Source: Burkholderiales bacterium
GTDB lineage: Bacteria; Pseudomonadota; Gammaproteobacteria; Burkholderiales; Burkholderiaceae_C
Assembly: GCA_016219375.1 (NCBI GenBank)
Contig: JACRNC010000015.1
Span: 1-64,000 of the forward strand
Direction: 5' to 3'
Length of the DNA stretch: 64,000 nt
In this document: piece after piece, positions 33,088 to 44,130 of the stretch
Layout of the letters: every line of letters starts with the position of its first letter
Position numbering within the stretch: the first letter of the stretch is position 1
Notes under the pieces: generated by a model
Told to the model about the DNA's origin: nothing
Database searches by the model: none
What the model saw: only the letters and a program-made list of their open reading frames with translations
Made by a program: the position numbers and the translations under genes

Positions 33088-33906
33088 ATGGCCCGCACGC
33101 TTGCCGCTGCGCTCAAGACCTCCCTGTCCGGCCTGGCGCTGGCCGCCGGCCTGCTGGCCCAGCCGGCCCAGGCGCTGACCGACTCCACGTCCACCACCGG
33201 GCTGCAGAGCGTCGGCGCGCTCGACGGGCTGTCGGGCGTGCTCATCGCCTCCAACTGGGTGCTGACCGCGGCCCACGTGGCCAGCGGCCTGAGCGTGGGC
33301 AGCAGCAGCTTCGTCACCGACGGTGGCAGCGCAACGGTGGCGGCCGTCTACCGCTTCTCCAATGAGGCCTTCCCGGCCAACGACATCGCCCTGGTGCAGC
33401 TCTCCAGCAGCCTGTCGTCGGGCGTGCTGCCCACCCTCAATGCCACGCTGCTGACCGACAGCTCCTCGCTGGGCAATGCCACCGTGGCCACCCAGGCGGG
33501 AGCGGGCCAGCGCTCGCTGGGCGTGGTGGTGCTCGACAGCGCGCAGACCACCTACACCGAAGGCGGCACCACCTCCACCGTCAACTGGCTGACCTCGCTC
33601 TACGGCTCCAGCCTGGAGGGCGGCGACAGCGGCGGCGCGCTGTTCAGCGGCGTGCTCGACGGCACCGAGTCGGGCTCGCCGGTGCTGCTGGGCCTGGCGT
33701 CGGCCACGCTGGACGACCCGGGCCTGGGCGTGACGCCGTCGGCCTTTGTGCAGGTGGCCGCCTACCGCGACTGGATCGACGCCACGCTGGCGACCTCCGG
33801 CCAGTCGGCGCAGTGGACGGCGCCGGTGCCCGAGCCGTCCACCTGGGCGCTGAGCGTCCTGGGCGGCGCCGCGGCGATCGGCATGGCCCGCCGCCGCCGC
33901 GCCTGA
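33088..33906 (+). CDS. PEP-CTERM-sorted trypsin-like serine protease
   Basis: A 272-aa secreted protein. The signal peptide ends near AQA-LTDST. It is a chymotrypsin-type protease domain with catalytic His63 (TAAHVAS), Asp99 (NDIALVQL) and Ser181 (GGDSGGALF). The C-terminus is a PEP-CTERM anchor: VPEPSTWAL at 247-255, a hydrophobic helix and RRRRA, processed by exosortase. GAGGAGA precedes the ATG at 33088. There is no visible propeptide. It sits between parE and parC, an unusual place, and was probably inserted there. The role would be extracellular, linked to biofilm or exopolysaccharide. Confidence 0.9.
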   Translation: MARTLAAALKTSLSGLALAAGLLAQPAQALTDSTSTTGLQSVGALDGLSGVLIASNWVLTAAHVASGLSVGSSSFVTDGGSATVAAVYRFSNEAFPANDIALVQLSSSLSSGVLPTLNATLLTDSSSLGNATVATQAGAGQRSLGVVVLDSAQTTYTEGGTTSTVNWLTSLYGSSLEGGDSGGALFSGVLDGTESGSPVLLGLASATLDDPGLGVTPSAFVQVAAYRDWIDATLATSGQSAQWTAPVPEPSTWALSVLGGAAAIGMARRRRA

Positions 33907-34177
33907 TGCCGGCCTGATCGGCCGCGCCCGGGCCCGGCTTCTGCCGCGCTCCTGCGGCTTGGCCAAGGGCAGGCTGGTCGCGGCCAGGGGCGGCCAGTCG
34001 CGGCCAGGGGCACCCGGCCCGCCCGGCGCCATCCCAGCCCGCACGGCTTCGGCCCTGCGGGCTTTGCGCTTTTTGCATGGTCTAGGATGCGCGGCTTTCG
34101 GCGCGGCCTGCGGGCTGCCGCCGTCCGGCGTGCCGCGGCGCGGCGCGCGATGAAGCTGCGAACGACCTCCGGCGCCC

Positions 34178-36541
<2,364 letters not shown>

Positions 36542-36597
36542 GCGGCAGCAGCTCACGCAATACACCAACGCTCGACCCACCAGCCTGAAAGGCGCCA

Positions 36598-37281
36598 ATG
36601 ATCACCGTCCATCACCTCGACAACTCCCGCTCGCAACGCGTGCTCTGGCTGCTGGAGGAGCTGGGCCTGCCCTATGAGATCCGCGCCTACAAGCGCGATG
36701 CCCAGACCATGCTGGCGCCGCCGGAGCTCAAGGCCGTGCATCTGCTGGGCAAGTCGCCGGTGGTCACGCTGGACGAGCCGCAGGGGCGCATCACGCTGGC
36801 CGAGTCGGGCGCGATCATCGAGTACTTCGTCGAGCGTGAGGGCGGCAAGCTGCGCCCGGCGGCCGGCACGCCCGAGCGTCTGGACTACACCTACTTCCTG
36901 CACTACGCCGAGGGCTCGGCCATGCCGCTGATGGTGATGAAGCTCATCTTCAGCCGCATCCCCAAGTCGCCGATGCCGTTCTTCGCGCGGCCCATCGCCC
37001 GGGCGCTGAGCGACAAGGTGCAGCAGACCTTCCTCGACCCGCAGATCCGCACGCATCTGGACTTCCTGGAGGCGCACCTGGGCCGTCACACCTGGTTCGC
37101 TGGTGAGGAGTTCAGCGCCGCTGACATCCAGATGAGCTTTGCCGTGATGGCCGCCCTGGTGCGCGGCGGCAGTGCCGGGCGCCATCCGCGGCTGCAGGGC
37201 TTTGTGCAGCGCATCAAGGACCGGGCGGCCTATCAGCGCGCCATCGAGCGCGGCGGTCCGCTGCAACTGCTGGGCGGCTGA
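36598..37281 (+). CDS. Glutathione S-transferase family protein
   Basis: A 227-aa cytosolic GST. The thioredoxin-fold N-terminus is MITVHHLDNSRSQRVLWLLEELGLPYEIR with the catalytic Ser/Arg region at SRSQR. GKSPVVTL carries the cis-proline, LAESGAIIEYF binds the gamma-glutamyl part, and the C-terminal helical domain includes FSAADIQMSFAVMAAL (N-capping box). Glutathione conjugation or peroxidase activity is expected; substrate unknown. It follows parC by 56 bases. Confidence 0.9.
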   Translation: MITVHHLDNSRSQRVLWLLEELGLPYEIRAYKRDAQTMLAPPELKAVHLLGKSPVVTLDEPQGRITLAESGAIIEYFVEREGGKLRPAAGTPERLDYTYFLHYAEGSAMPLMVMKLIFSRIPKSPMPFFARPIARALSDKVQQTFLDPQIRTHLDFLEAHLGRHTWFAGEEFSAADIQMSFAVMAALVRGGSAGRHPRLQGFVQRIKDRAAYQRAIERGGPLQLLGG

Positions 37282-37350
37282 CCCACGGCCAGCAGGGCAG
37301 GCGGCGGGTGGTCAGAATGGCCCCTCCTCCTGCTGCCTGCATCGGCTCAC

Positions 37351-39948
37351 ATGGCGTCATCTGCTGCCCCGCTGACTTCTGCCAACCGCCCGCCCGCGCT
37401 GTGGCCCTGGGCCTTGCGCCAGCTCTGGCGCGACTGGCGGGCCGGTGAGCTGCGGCTGCTGCTGCTGGCGGTGACGCTGGCCGTTGCGGCGCTGACGGCG
37501 GTGAGCTTCTTCGTCGACCGGCTGGACCGCGGCCTGCAGCGCGATGCGGCGCAGCTGCTGGGCGGCGACGGCGTGATCGCCTCCGACCAGCCGCTGCCGC
37601 CGGTCTTCATCGACGAGGCGCGCAAGCGCGGCCTGGCGCTCACGCGCATGGCGGCGTTCCCCAGCATGGCGCGCTCGCCGGACGAGCGCGGCGGCGCCAC
37701 GCGGCTGGTGTCGCTCAAGGCCGTGGACGGCGCCTATCCGCTGCGCGGCCGCATGGTGGTGTCCGACGCGGTGGAGGACGGCCAGCCTGGCGCGCACGAG
37801 CGCCGGCTGGCCAGCGGCCCGCCGCGCGGCGAGGTCTGGGCTGATGCCGGCGTGCTGCGCGCCTTGGAGCTGCGCGTGGGCGACACGCTGCTGCTGGGGG
37901 ATGCCAGCCTGCGCATCGGCGCGCGCATCGTCACCGAGCCGGACCGCGGGGCCGGCTTCATGGCCTTTGCCCCGCGCGTGCTGATGCATGCCGACGATCT
38001 GCCGGCCACCGCGCTGATCCAGCCGGCCAGCCGCGTCACCTGGCGCCTGGCCGTGGCCGCGCCGCGGCCGGACGACCCCAATGCCCAGGCCGCGGTGCAC
38101 CGCTACATGGCCTGGGCCGCGGCCACCATCGAGCAGCAGCGCCTGCGCGGCGTGCGCGTGGACACGCTGGAAAGCGGCCGGCCCGAGACGCAGCAGACCC
38201 TGGCCCGCGCCGAGCAGTTCTTGAAGCTCGTCGCCCTGCTGGCCGCGCTGCTGGCGGCCATCGCCGTGGCGATTGCGGCGCGCGACTTCGCGCTGCGCCG
38301 CCTGGACGCCTGCGCCGTGCTGCGCGTGCTGGGCGAGCCGCAGCGGCGCATCGCCGGCGGCTATGCCATCGGCTTCATGGTGGCCGGCACGCTGGCCAGC
38401 GTGGCGGGCGTGGCGCTGGGCCTGCTGCTCAACCAGGTGTTCGTCGCGCTGCTGGGCGACCTGGTGGGCACGCGGCTGCCGTCCCCGGGGCTGTGGCCGG
38501 CGCTCTTCGGCCTGGCCGTGGGCTGGGTGCTGTGCCTGGGGTTCGGCCTGCCGCCGGTGCTGCAGCTGGCCCGCGTGCCGGCGCTGCGCGTGATCCGCCG
38601 CGACGTGGGCGAGCCCCGTGCCGCATCGCTGGGCGTGACGCTGGGCGGGCTGGCCGGCTTCGGCGTGCTGCTGTGGAGCGTGGCGGCCGAGCCGCGGCTG
38701 GGCAGCTATGCCGTGGGCGGCTTCGCTGCGGCGGCGGCCGTCTTTGCCCTGGGCGCCTGGGCGGCGATCGCCGTGCTGCGCCGGCTGCTGGCCACGCCGC
38801 TGGCAGCGCGCTGGCCGTCCTGGCTGCGGCTGGCCACGCGCCAGGTGGCCGCGCGGCCGGCGCTGGGGCTGGTGCAGGTCACGGCGATGGGCCTGGGCCT
38901 GTTTGCGCTGCTGCTGCTCACGCTGCTGCGCACCGACCTGATCGACAGCTGGCGCCAGGCCACGCCGGCGGATGCACCCAACCGCTTCGTCATCAACATC
39001 CAGCCCGACCAGGCGGCGGACTTCCAGCGCGTGCTGGGCGAGCAGGGCGTGGCCCGCTACGACTGGTATCCGATGGTGCGCGGCCGGCTCGTGGCCATCA
39101 ACGGCCAGCCGGTGCAGGCCGCGCGCTTCGAGGATGAGCGCACCCAGCGCCTGGTGGAGCGCGAGTTCAACCTCAGCCATGCCGGCCAGCCGCCCGCGCA
39201 CAACCCCATCGTCGCCGGCCGCTGGCAGCCCGAGGAGCGCGATGCGCTCAGCGTGGAGGCCGGCCTCGCCCAGCGCCTGGGCCTGAAGCTGGGCGACCGC
39301 CTGCGCTTCGACGTCGCCGGCCAGGTCATGGAGGGCCGCATCACCAGCCTGCGCCAAGTGGACTGGGCGTCGATGCGGGTCAATTTCTTCGTCATGTTCC
39401 CGCTGGCCGAGCTGCCGGCGGGCGTGCCCAAGACCTACATCTCGGCCTTCCGCACCCCGGGCGGCCTGCTCGACCGCGTGCTGGGCCATGACTTCCCCAA
39501 CCTGACCGTGGTGGACGTGACGGCGCAGATCGCCCAGGTGCAGGGCGTGATGAACCAGGTCATCCGCGCGGTGGAGTTCCTCTTCGTCTTCACCCTGGCC
39601 GCGGGGCTGGCGGTGCTGGTGGCGGCGCTGCTGGCCAGCCGCGAATCGCGCACCCGCGAGTTCGCCGTGCTGCGCGCGCTGGGGGCGGGCAACCGCCTGC
39701 TGTCGCGCGTGCAGGCGGCGGAGCTGCTGGGCCTGGGCGCGCTCGCCGGCGCGCTGGCGGGCGTGGCCTCGCTGGCCGTGGGCTGGGTGCTGTCCGACCG
39801 CGTCTTCGACTTCCCCTGGCAGGCCCCGCTGTGGTGGCCGCTGGTGGGCGCGGCCGTGGGCGCGGTGCTGGCCTGGGCCGTAGGCTGGTGGGGCCTGCGC
39901 GACGTGCTGCGCCGGCCGGCGGGCCAGAGCCTGCGCGAGGCGGTTTGA
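37351..39948 (+). CDS. FtsX-like ABC transporter permease (YbbP type)
   Basis: An 865-aa membrane protein with two FtsX modules. The N-terminal helix is LRLLLLAVTLAVAALTAVSFF, followed by a large periplasmic domain, then helices near residues 290-400 and 430-530. A second periplasmic domain (about 540-730) precedes the last three helices (FLFVFTLAAGLAVLVAALL, LGLGALAGALAGVASLAVG, PLVGAAVGAVLAWAVG). This is the YbbP plan. The matching ATPase and TesA-like esterase are not adjacent. It probably extracts lipids or peptides from the membrane. Confidence 0.87.
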   Translation: MASSAAPLTSANRPPALWPWALRQLWRDWRAGELRLLLLAVTLAVAALTAVSFFVDRLDRGLQRDAAQLLGGDGVIASDQPLPPVFIDEARKRGLALTRMAAFPSMARSPDERGGATRLVSLKAVDGAYPLRGRMVVSDAVEDGQPGAHERRLASGPPRGEVWADAGVLRALELRVGDTLLLGDASLRIGARIVTEPDRGAGFMAFAPRVLMHADDLPATALIQPASRVTWRLAVAAPRPDDPNAQAAVHRYMAWAAATIEQQRLRGVRVDTLESGRPETQQTLARAEQFLKLVALLAALLAAIAVAIAARDFALRRLDACAVLRVLGEPQRRIAGGYAIGFMVAGTLASVAGVALGLLLNQVFVALLGDLVGTRLPSPGLWPALFGLAVGWVLCLGFGLPPVLQLARVPALRVIRRDVGEPRAASLGVTLGGLAGFGVLLWSVAAEPRLGSYAVGGFAAAAAVFALGAWAAIAVLRRLLATPLAARWPSWLRLATRQVAARPALGLVQVTAMGLGLFALLLLTLLRTDLIDSWRQATPADAPNRFVINIQPDQAADFQRVLGEQGVARYDWYPMVRGRLVAINGQPVQAARFEDERTQRLVEREFNLSHAGQPPAHNPIVAGRWQPEERDALSVEAGLAQRLGLKLGDRLRFDVAGQVMEGRITSLRQVDWASMRVNFFVMFPLAELPAGVPKTYISAFRTPGGLLDRVLGHDFPNLTVVDVTAQIAQVQGVMNQVIRAVEFLFVFTLAAGLAVLVAALLASRESRTREFAVLRALGAGNRLLSRVQAAELLGLGALAGALAGVASLAVGWVLSDRVFDFPWQAPLWWPLVGAAVGAVLAWAVGWWGLRDVLRRPAGQSLREAV

Positions 39949-40260
39949 GCGTCAGGCCGGATGCGCGTGGTTTGAATCACTCGCCTTGCGGCGCGCCCAC
40001 CGATGCAGGTGAGCCCGCCGCCTGGCTCTCCACAGAGCAAGCGACAACCCGTTTCAAACGTCCACCCTCTTTAAACACCGCCGCGCCCCAGCCTGCGTCC
40101 GCGCCCCGGGATAACCCGTCCACGGCCCCGGAGCCTTGCGCCACCCGCGCGGCGCAGTGGCTCTGTGCGACGGCGGCAAGAAGCCGAAAACTGGTCGCCT
40201 GCCCGGCCGGCCTGCGTTTCAAACGCAGCGCGTGTGCCGGATCAAGACAGGAGACCGCAG
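39949..40260. promoter_or_regulatory. alkB leader with two CGTTTCAAACG palindromes
   Basis: The 312-base gap has no gene. CGTTTCAAACG, an 11-bp palindrome, occurs at 40050-40060 and again at 40215-40225, where it extends to 13 bases (GCGTTTCAAACGC). The copies are 165 bases apart and the second lies 35 bases before the alkB start, suiting repression by a dimeric regulator, possibly with looping. Confidence 0.6.
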
Positions 40261-41493
40261 ATGAACCGACCCGCCATTGCCGCCACCGCCCGCCCCGCCC
40301 ACGCTGATCCAGCCCCCGGCGCCGCGCCACCCCAGCCCTGGGCCGACCCCAAGCGCCTGCTCTGGCTCTTCGGCCCGGCGCTGCCCTTCATCGCCCTGGC
40401 CAGCCTGGTCGGCTACGCGCTGACGGGCAACGTGCTCTTCTGCTGGCCCGGGCCGCTGCTGATGCACGTCATCATCCCGCTGGCCGACTGGCTGGTGGGC
40501 GAGGACCGCAGCAACCCGCCGGAGTCCGCCGTGCCCGCGCTGGAGGCCGACCGCTACTACCGCGTCATCGTGGCGCTGTACGTGCCGGCGCAGTTCGCGC
40601 TGACCATCTTCGGCGCCTGGCTGGCCGCCACCCAGGTCGAGTCGATCTGGGCCCTGGCTGGCCTCGTCCTCACCGTGGGCGCCATCAACGGCGTGGCCAT
40701 CAATACCTCGCATGAGCTGGGCCACAAGCACAACGCCTGGGAGCGCTGGCTGGCCAAGCTGGCGCTGGCGCCCACCTTCTACGGCCACTTCTTCGTCGAG
40801 CACAACCGCGGCCATCACAAGAACGTTGCCACGCCCGAGGATCCGGCCAGCTCGCGCATGGGCGAGAGCTTCTGGCGCTTCCTGCCGCGCACGGTGATCG
40901 GCAGCCTGCGCTCGGCCTGGCGGATCGAGGGTGAGCGCCTGGGCCGCCGCGGCAAGGGCGTCTGGAGCCTGGACAACGACAACCTGCAGGCCTGGGCCAT
41001 GTCGCTGGTGCTGTTCGGCGCGCTGGTGGCCTGGCTGGGCTGGGCGGCGCTGCCCTTCCTGCTGCTGCAGGCGGTCTACGGCTTTTCGCTGCTGGAGGTG
41101 GTCAATTACCTGGAGCACTATGGCCTCAAGCGCGCCGCCGGCCCGGACGGCCGCTACGAGCGCTGCCAGCCCCGCCACTCCTGGAACAGCAACCACGTGG
41201 TCACCAACCTGTTCCTCTACCAGCTGCAGCGCCACTCCGACCACCATGCCCACCCCACGCGCCGCTACCAGGCCCTGCGCCACTTCGACGAGGGCCCGCA
41301 GCTGCCGTCGGGCTATGCATCGCTGCTGATGGTGGCCTACGTGCCGCCGCTGTGGTTCCGGCTGATGGACAAGCGGGTGATGGCGCACTACGGCGGCGAC
41401 CTCTCCAAGGTCAACGTGTACGAGCCGGCGCGGGCCCGGCTGCAGGCCCGCTGGAGCACCCCGGCAGCCGGCCGGCCGCGCGTGCCGGCCTGA
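40261..41493 (+). CDS. alkB: Alkane 1-monooxygenase (AlkB-type diiron hydroxylase)
   Basis: A 410-aa integral-membrane diiron enzyme that hydroxylates the terminal carbon of alkanes using rubredoxin electrons. The histidine boxes are HELGHKHN, EHNRGHHKNV and LQRHSDHHAHPTRRYQ, and the AlkB signature NYLEHYGLKR is present. About six membrane helices lie between. AGGAGA precedes the ATG at 40261. No rubredoxin domain or rubredoxin gene is adjacent. Regulation may use the two palindromes upstream. Confidence 0.93.
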   Translation: MNRPAIAATARPAHADPAPGAAPPQPWADPKRLLWLFGPALPFIALASLVGYALTGNVLFCWPGPLLMHVIIPLADWLVGEDRSNPPESAVPALEADRYYRVIVALYVPAQFALTIFGAWLAATQVESIWALAGLVLTVGAINGVAINTSHELGHKHNAWERWLAKLALAPTFYGHFFVEHNRGHHKNVATPEDPASSRMGESFWRFLPRTVIGSLRSAWRIEGERLGRRGKGVWSLDNDNLQAWAMSLVLFGALVAWLGWAALPFLLLQAVYGFSLLEVVNYLEHYGLKRAAGPDGRYERCQPRHSWNSNHVVTNLFLYQLQRHSDHHAHPTRRYQALRHFDEGPQLPSGYASLLMVAYVPPLWFRLMDKRVMAHYGGDLSKVNVYEPARARLQARWSTPAAGRPRVPA

Positions 41494-41660
41494 GCGTCGG
41501 TCAGCGTGCGACCAGGGGCGCCTGGACAAGGCCGGCAGCGGGCCCGGGGCGGCTCCGGCCACAAGCGGCAACCGCCGGGCCACCGGCTTGCCGGCAGGGA
41601 AGGGTGGATGGCTATAATGGCCCATCTGGCTATTTCGGCCAGTCATGCTGGAGCAGCTGC

Positions 41661-42005
41661 ATGAGCGCGCTGACCTATCGCAACCGCCAGGGGCAGGTGG
41701 TAGACATGCCCGAGTTTTCGGCCACCGATGCCAAGAACGGCTTCGGGCGGGTGCTGGAGACGGTGTTCAGCCACGGTGTCGTGGCCATCACCAAGCGGGA
41801 CGAGCCCAAGGCCGTCCTGCTGTCGCTGGAGGCCTACGAGGACCTGCTGGGCCGCCAGCGCGAGCCGCTGCAGGCGCTGAGCGCCGAGTTCGACCAACTG
41901 CTGGCCGGCATGCAGCAGCCGGCCCACCGCCCGGGTTGGGCCGGCGCCTTCGACGCGTCGCCCGAAGAGCTGGGCCGCGCGGCCGTGGCCGCGGCGTCGC
42001 GCTGA
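41661..42005 (+). CDS. Phd/YefM-type antitoxin
   Basis: A 114-aa protein with the Phd/YefM fold: MPEFSATDAKNGFGRVLETV, HGVVAITKRDEPKAVLLSLEAYEDLL. These proteins bind their own promoter and block a toxin. GGAG is present before the ATG at 41661. No RelE/Doc toxin follows directly. The next gene, a zeta-like kinase 386 bases on, belongs to a toxin class normally held by epsilon or AAA-type antitoxins, so the pairing is uncertain. Confidence 0.8.
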   Translation: MSALTYRNRQGQVVDMPEFSATDAKNGFGRVLETVFSHGVVAITKRDEPKAVLLSLEAYEDLLGRQREPLQALSAEFDQLLAGMQQPAHRPGWAGAFDASPEELGRAAVAAASR

Positions 42006-42391
42006 GCCGGCCTGACGGCGCCGGCGCGCCCCAGCACGCTCCTTCAGCGCGCTTCTTAAGCACGCGGGGCTCAAGGCGCTTTCTGCGTCGCCGGCGGCCG
42101 GGGCGTGGCCTGGGAGCCACCCAGGCTGCGCCACCCAGTTGCGCCACCCAGTTGCGCCACCCTGCCTGGCCACCGCTGCAGGCTCACCGCCCGGCCGTCA
42201 CCAGGCCGCCGCTCTGCCCGCTGACTGCAGCGCCTCCTGCAGGCTTCGCCGCCCCGACGGCCATCCACCTGCCACCCTTCGCGCGCCCCCGGGCGGCAGG
42301 CGAGGTCAACGACGGCGGGCTTGGCCCCGCGCGGTTCGCCGCTTGTCGGCGCGGTCTGTCCGGCGTCATTTCCCTTTTGCCTCCACCACCC
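42006..42391. other. Intergenic region with 13-bp tandem repeat
   Basis: No gene is apparent in 386 bases. GCGCCACCCAGTT is repeated almost three times in tandem at 42128-42162. The rest is GC-rich DNA without a clear promoter or terminator. Confidence 0.5.
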
Positions 42392-43222
42392 GTGAAGCCC
42401 ACCGTCGTCACCCCTCGTCGCAAGCGGGCCGCCAACCAGCCGCAGGCCCCGGACGCTCCCGCGTCCCGCCCGGCCGGCCGCGTGCGCGCGCGCCAGCCGG
42501 GTGATGCCAGGGCCGCCCCAGCCTCGGCCGCACCGGCCCCGCGCCTCTATGTGCTGGCCGGCACCAACGGCGCGGGCAAGAGCAGCCTGGGCGGCGCGAT
42601 GATCCGCGCCCGCGGCGCGGCCTACTTCAACCCCGACGAGGCGGCTGCCGCCATCCGTGCCGCCCACCCGCACCTGAGCCAGACGCAGGCCAACAGCGCT
42701 GCCTGGCAGGAGGGCAAGCGGCTGCTGGAAAAGGCCCTGGCCGAGCGGCTGGACTTTGCTTTCGAGACCACGCTGGGCGGCCGCAGCATCGCCGCGCTGC
42801 TGGAGCGCGCCGCGCGCCAGGGCTTCGAGGTGCGCATCTGGTTTGCGGGCCTGGCCAGCCCGGAGCTGCACCTGGCGCGCATCCGCTCGCGCGTCACCCA
42901 CGGCGGCCACGACATCCCCGAGGCGGACGTGCGCCGCCGCTATGACCAGAGCCGGCTCAACCTGGTGCGGCTGCTGCCGCTGCTGGCCGAGCTGCGCGTC
43001 TACGACAACTCGGCCGACGGCGACCCCAAGGCCGGCCAGCCGCCGCAGCCGCGGCTGCTGCTGCACTGGCAGGGTGGGCACATGAGTGGGCACATGGGTG
43101 GACATAGGGGCGGGCACATGGGTGGGCACATCGCCGCGCCGCCGCTGCCAAACCTGGCGGCCACGCCGGATTGGGCCAAGCCCATCATCGCGGCGGCGCT
43201 CAAGCTGCAGCAGGCCGCCTGA
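42392..43222 (+). CDS. Zeta-toxin-like P-loop kinase with Gly/His/Met tail
   Basis: A 276-aa protein (GTG start at 42392). A basic, disordered N-terminus of 50 residues precedes the kinase core: P-loop AGTNGAGKS (56-64), YFNPDEAAAAI, FAFETTLGGRS and RVTHGGHDIPEADVRRRY. This agrees with the zeta toxin/UDP-N-acetylglucosamine kinase-like group. Residues near 231-249 form a GGHM/SGHM/GGHR repeat, encoded by tandem GGGCACATG units (43075-43130), which could bind metal. The kinase may act on cell-wall precursors or another small molecule. Confidence 0.8.
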   Translation: MKPTVVTPRRKRAANQPQAPDAPASRPAGRVRARQPGDARAAPASAAPAPRLYVLAGTNGAGKSSLGGAMIRARGAAYFNPDEAAAAIRAAHPHLSQTQANSAAWQEGKRLLEKALAERLDFAFETTLGGRSIAALLERAARQGFEVRIWFAGLASPELHLARIRSRVTHGGHDIPEADVRRRYDQSRLNLVRLLPLLAELRVYDNSADGDPKAGQPPQPRLLLHWQGGHMSGHMGGHRGGHMGGHIAAPPLPNLAATPDWAKPIIAAALKLQQAA

Positions 43223-43315
43223 CACCACGAGCGGCCCGCCGGCCGTCTGCGGACGATCAGCCGCCCAAGCCCGCGTGCCCCGGGGCGCGGCCCGCTCGTG
43301 CGCACGCCAAAGCAA

Positions 43316-43337
43316 ACGGCCGGCAGATGCCGGCCGT
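43316..43337. terminator. Terminator shared by the zeta gene and cheW
   Basis: ACGGCCGGC and GCCGGCCGT form a 9-bp stem with AGAT loop. On the minus strand TTTGCTTTGG follows, so it probably ends the chemotaxis transcript. Confidence 0.6.
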
Positions 43338-43358
43338 GTGGCTGATCGGGGGTGCGCC

Positions 43359-43937
43359 TCAGCCCGCCAGCGTGTCGATCAGCCCCATCTCGGCGCTGCT
43401 CATCAGCGCCTCGATGTCGGTGACGATCAAGAGGCGCTCGCCCAGCTTGGCGATGCCGGTGATGTAGCTGGTGTCCACCAGCGTGGTCATCTGCGGTGCG
43501 GGCTTGATGATCTCGGGGCTGAGCTGCACCACGTCGCTCACCGAATCCACCACCGCGCCCAGCACGCGGCCGCGCACGTTGAGCACGATGACGACGGTGA
43601 AGTCGTTGATCTCGGCCTCGCCCTGGGCGTTGAGGCAGTTGAACTTCACCCGCAGGTCGACGATGGGCACGATCACGCCGCGCAGGTCGATCACGCCCTT
43701 GAGGTAGGCCGGCGCATTGGCAATGCGCGTGGGCGGCTCGTAGGAGCGGATCTCCTGCACCGTCAGGATGTCGATGCCGTACTCCTCGGCGCCCAGGCGG
43801 AAGGTGAGCACCTCGCGGCTGGGGCCGGCTGCTGCGGCGGTGGCGCGCGCATCGGCCCGGGTCTGGCCGAAGGTGCTGCCTGCTGCGCGGCTGGGGGCGG
43901 CGGGCGTCGTGGGGCGGGTGTCGGCTAGGGCTTCCAT
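43359..43937 (-). CDS. cheW: CheW chemotaxis coupling protein
   Basis: A 192-aa protein with a disordered Ala/Thr-rich N-terminus of about 40 residues and a CheW domain: REVLTFRLGAEEYGIDILTVQEIRSY, LKGVIDLRGVIVPIVDLRVKF and FTVVIVLNVRGRVLGAVVDSVSDVV. CheW joins chemoreceptors to the CheA kinase. The start at 43937 is the last ATG before the homologous region. It lies downstream of two receptor genes on the same strand and is likely their partner. No cheA is in the window. Confidence 0.93.
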   Translation of the reverse strand: MEALADTRPTTPAAPSRAAGSTFGQTRADARATAAAAGPSREVLTFRLGAEEYGIDILTVQEIRSYEPPTRIANAPAYLKGVIDLRGVIVPIVDLRVKFNCLNAQGEAEINDFTVVIVLNVRGRVLGAVVDSVSDVVQLSPEIIKPAPQMTTLVDTSYITGIAKLGERLLIVTDIEALMSSAEMGLIDTLAG

Positions 43938-44130
43938 GTGTCGGTCCAGTATGTCTGGTCGGGATGCGTGCGGGTGGGGGCAGGTGAGGGCCGGTGGGCA
44001 GCGATGCGCAGCCCGGGCGGCACCGGGGCGGCCAGCCTGCATACGGCTTATCGGCCGCCGCCGGGCGGGCTTGAGGGCGGCTCCTGGGCCGCTCTTGGGA
44101 CGGTGGCCTCGGGGCCCGGTCTTGCGCCTT

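Noticed and set aside
37357-39489. Long minus-strand open frame
   Set aside because: It is antisense to the FtsX-type permease, Gln/His/Arg-rich and without motifs.
42006-42391. Tandem GCGCCACCCAGTT repeat as a CRISPR or phage site
   Set aside because: There are only three adjacent 13-bp copies with no spacers, so it is a simple tandem repeat.
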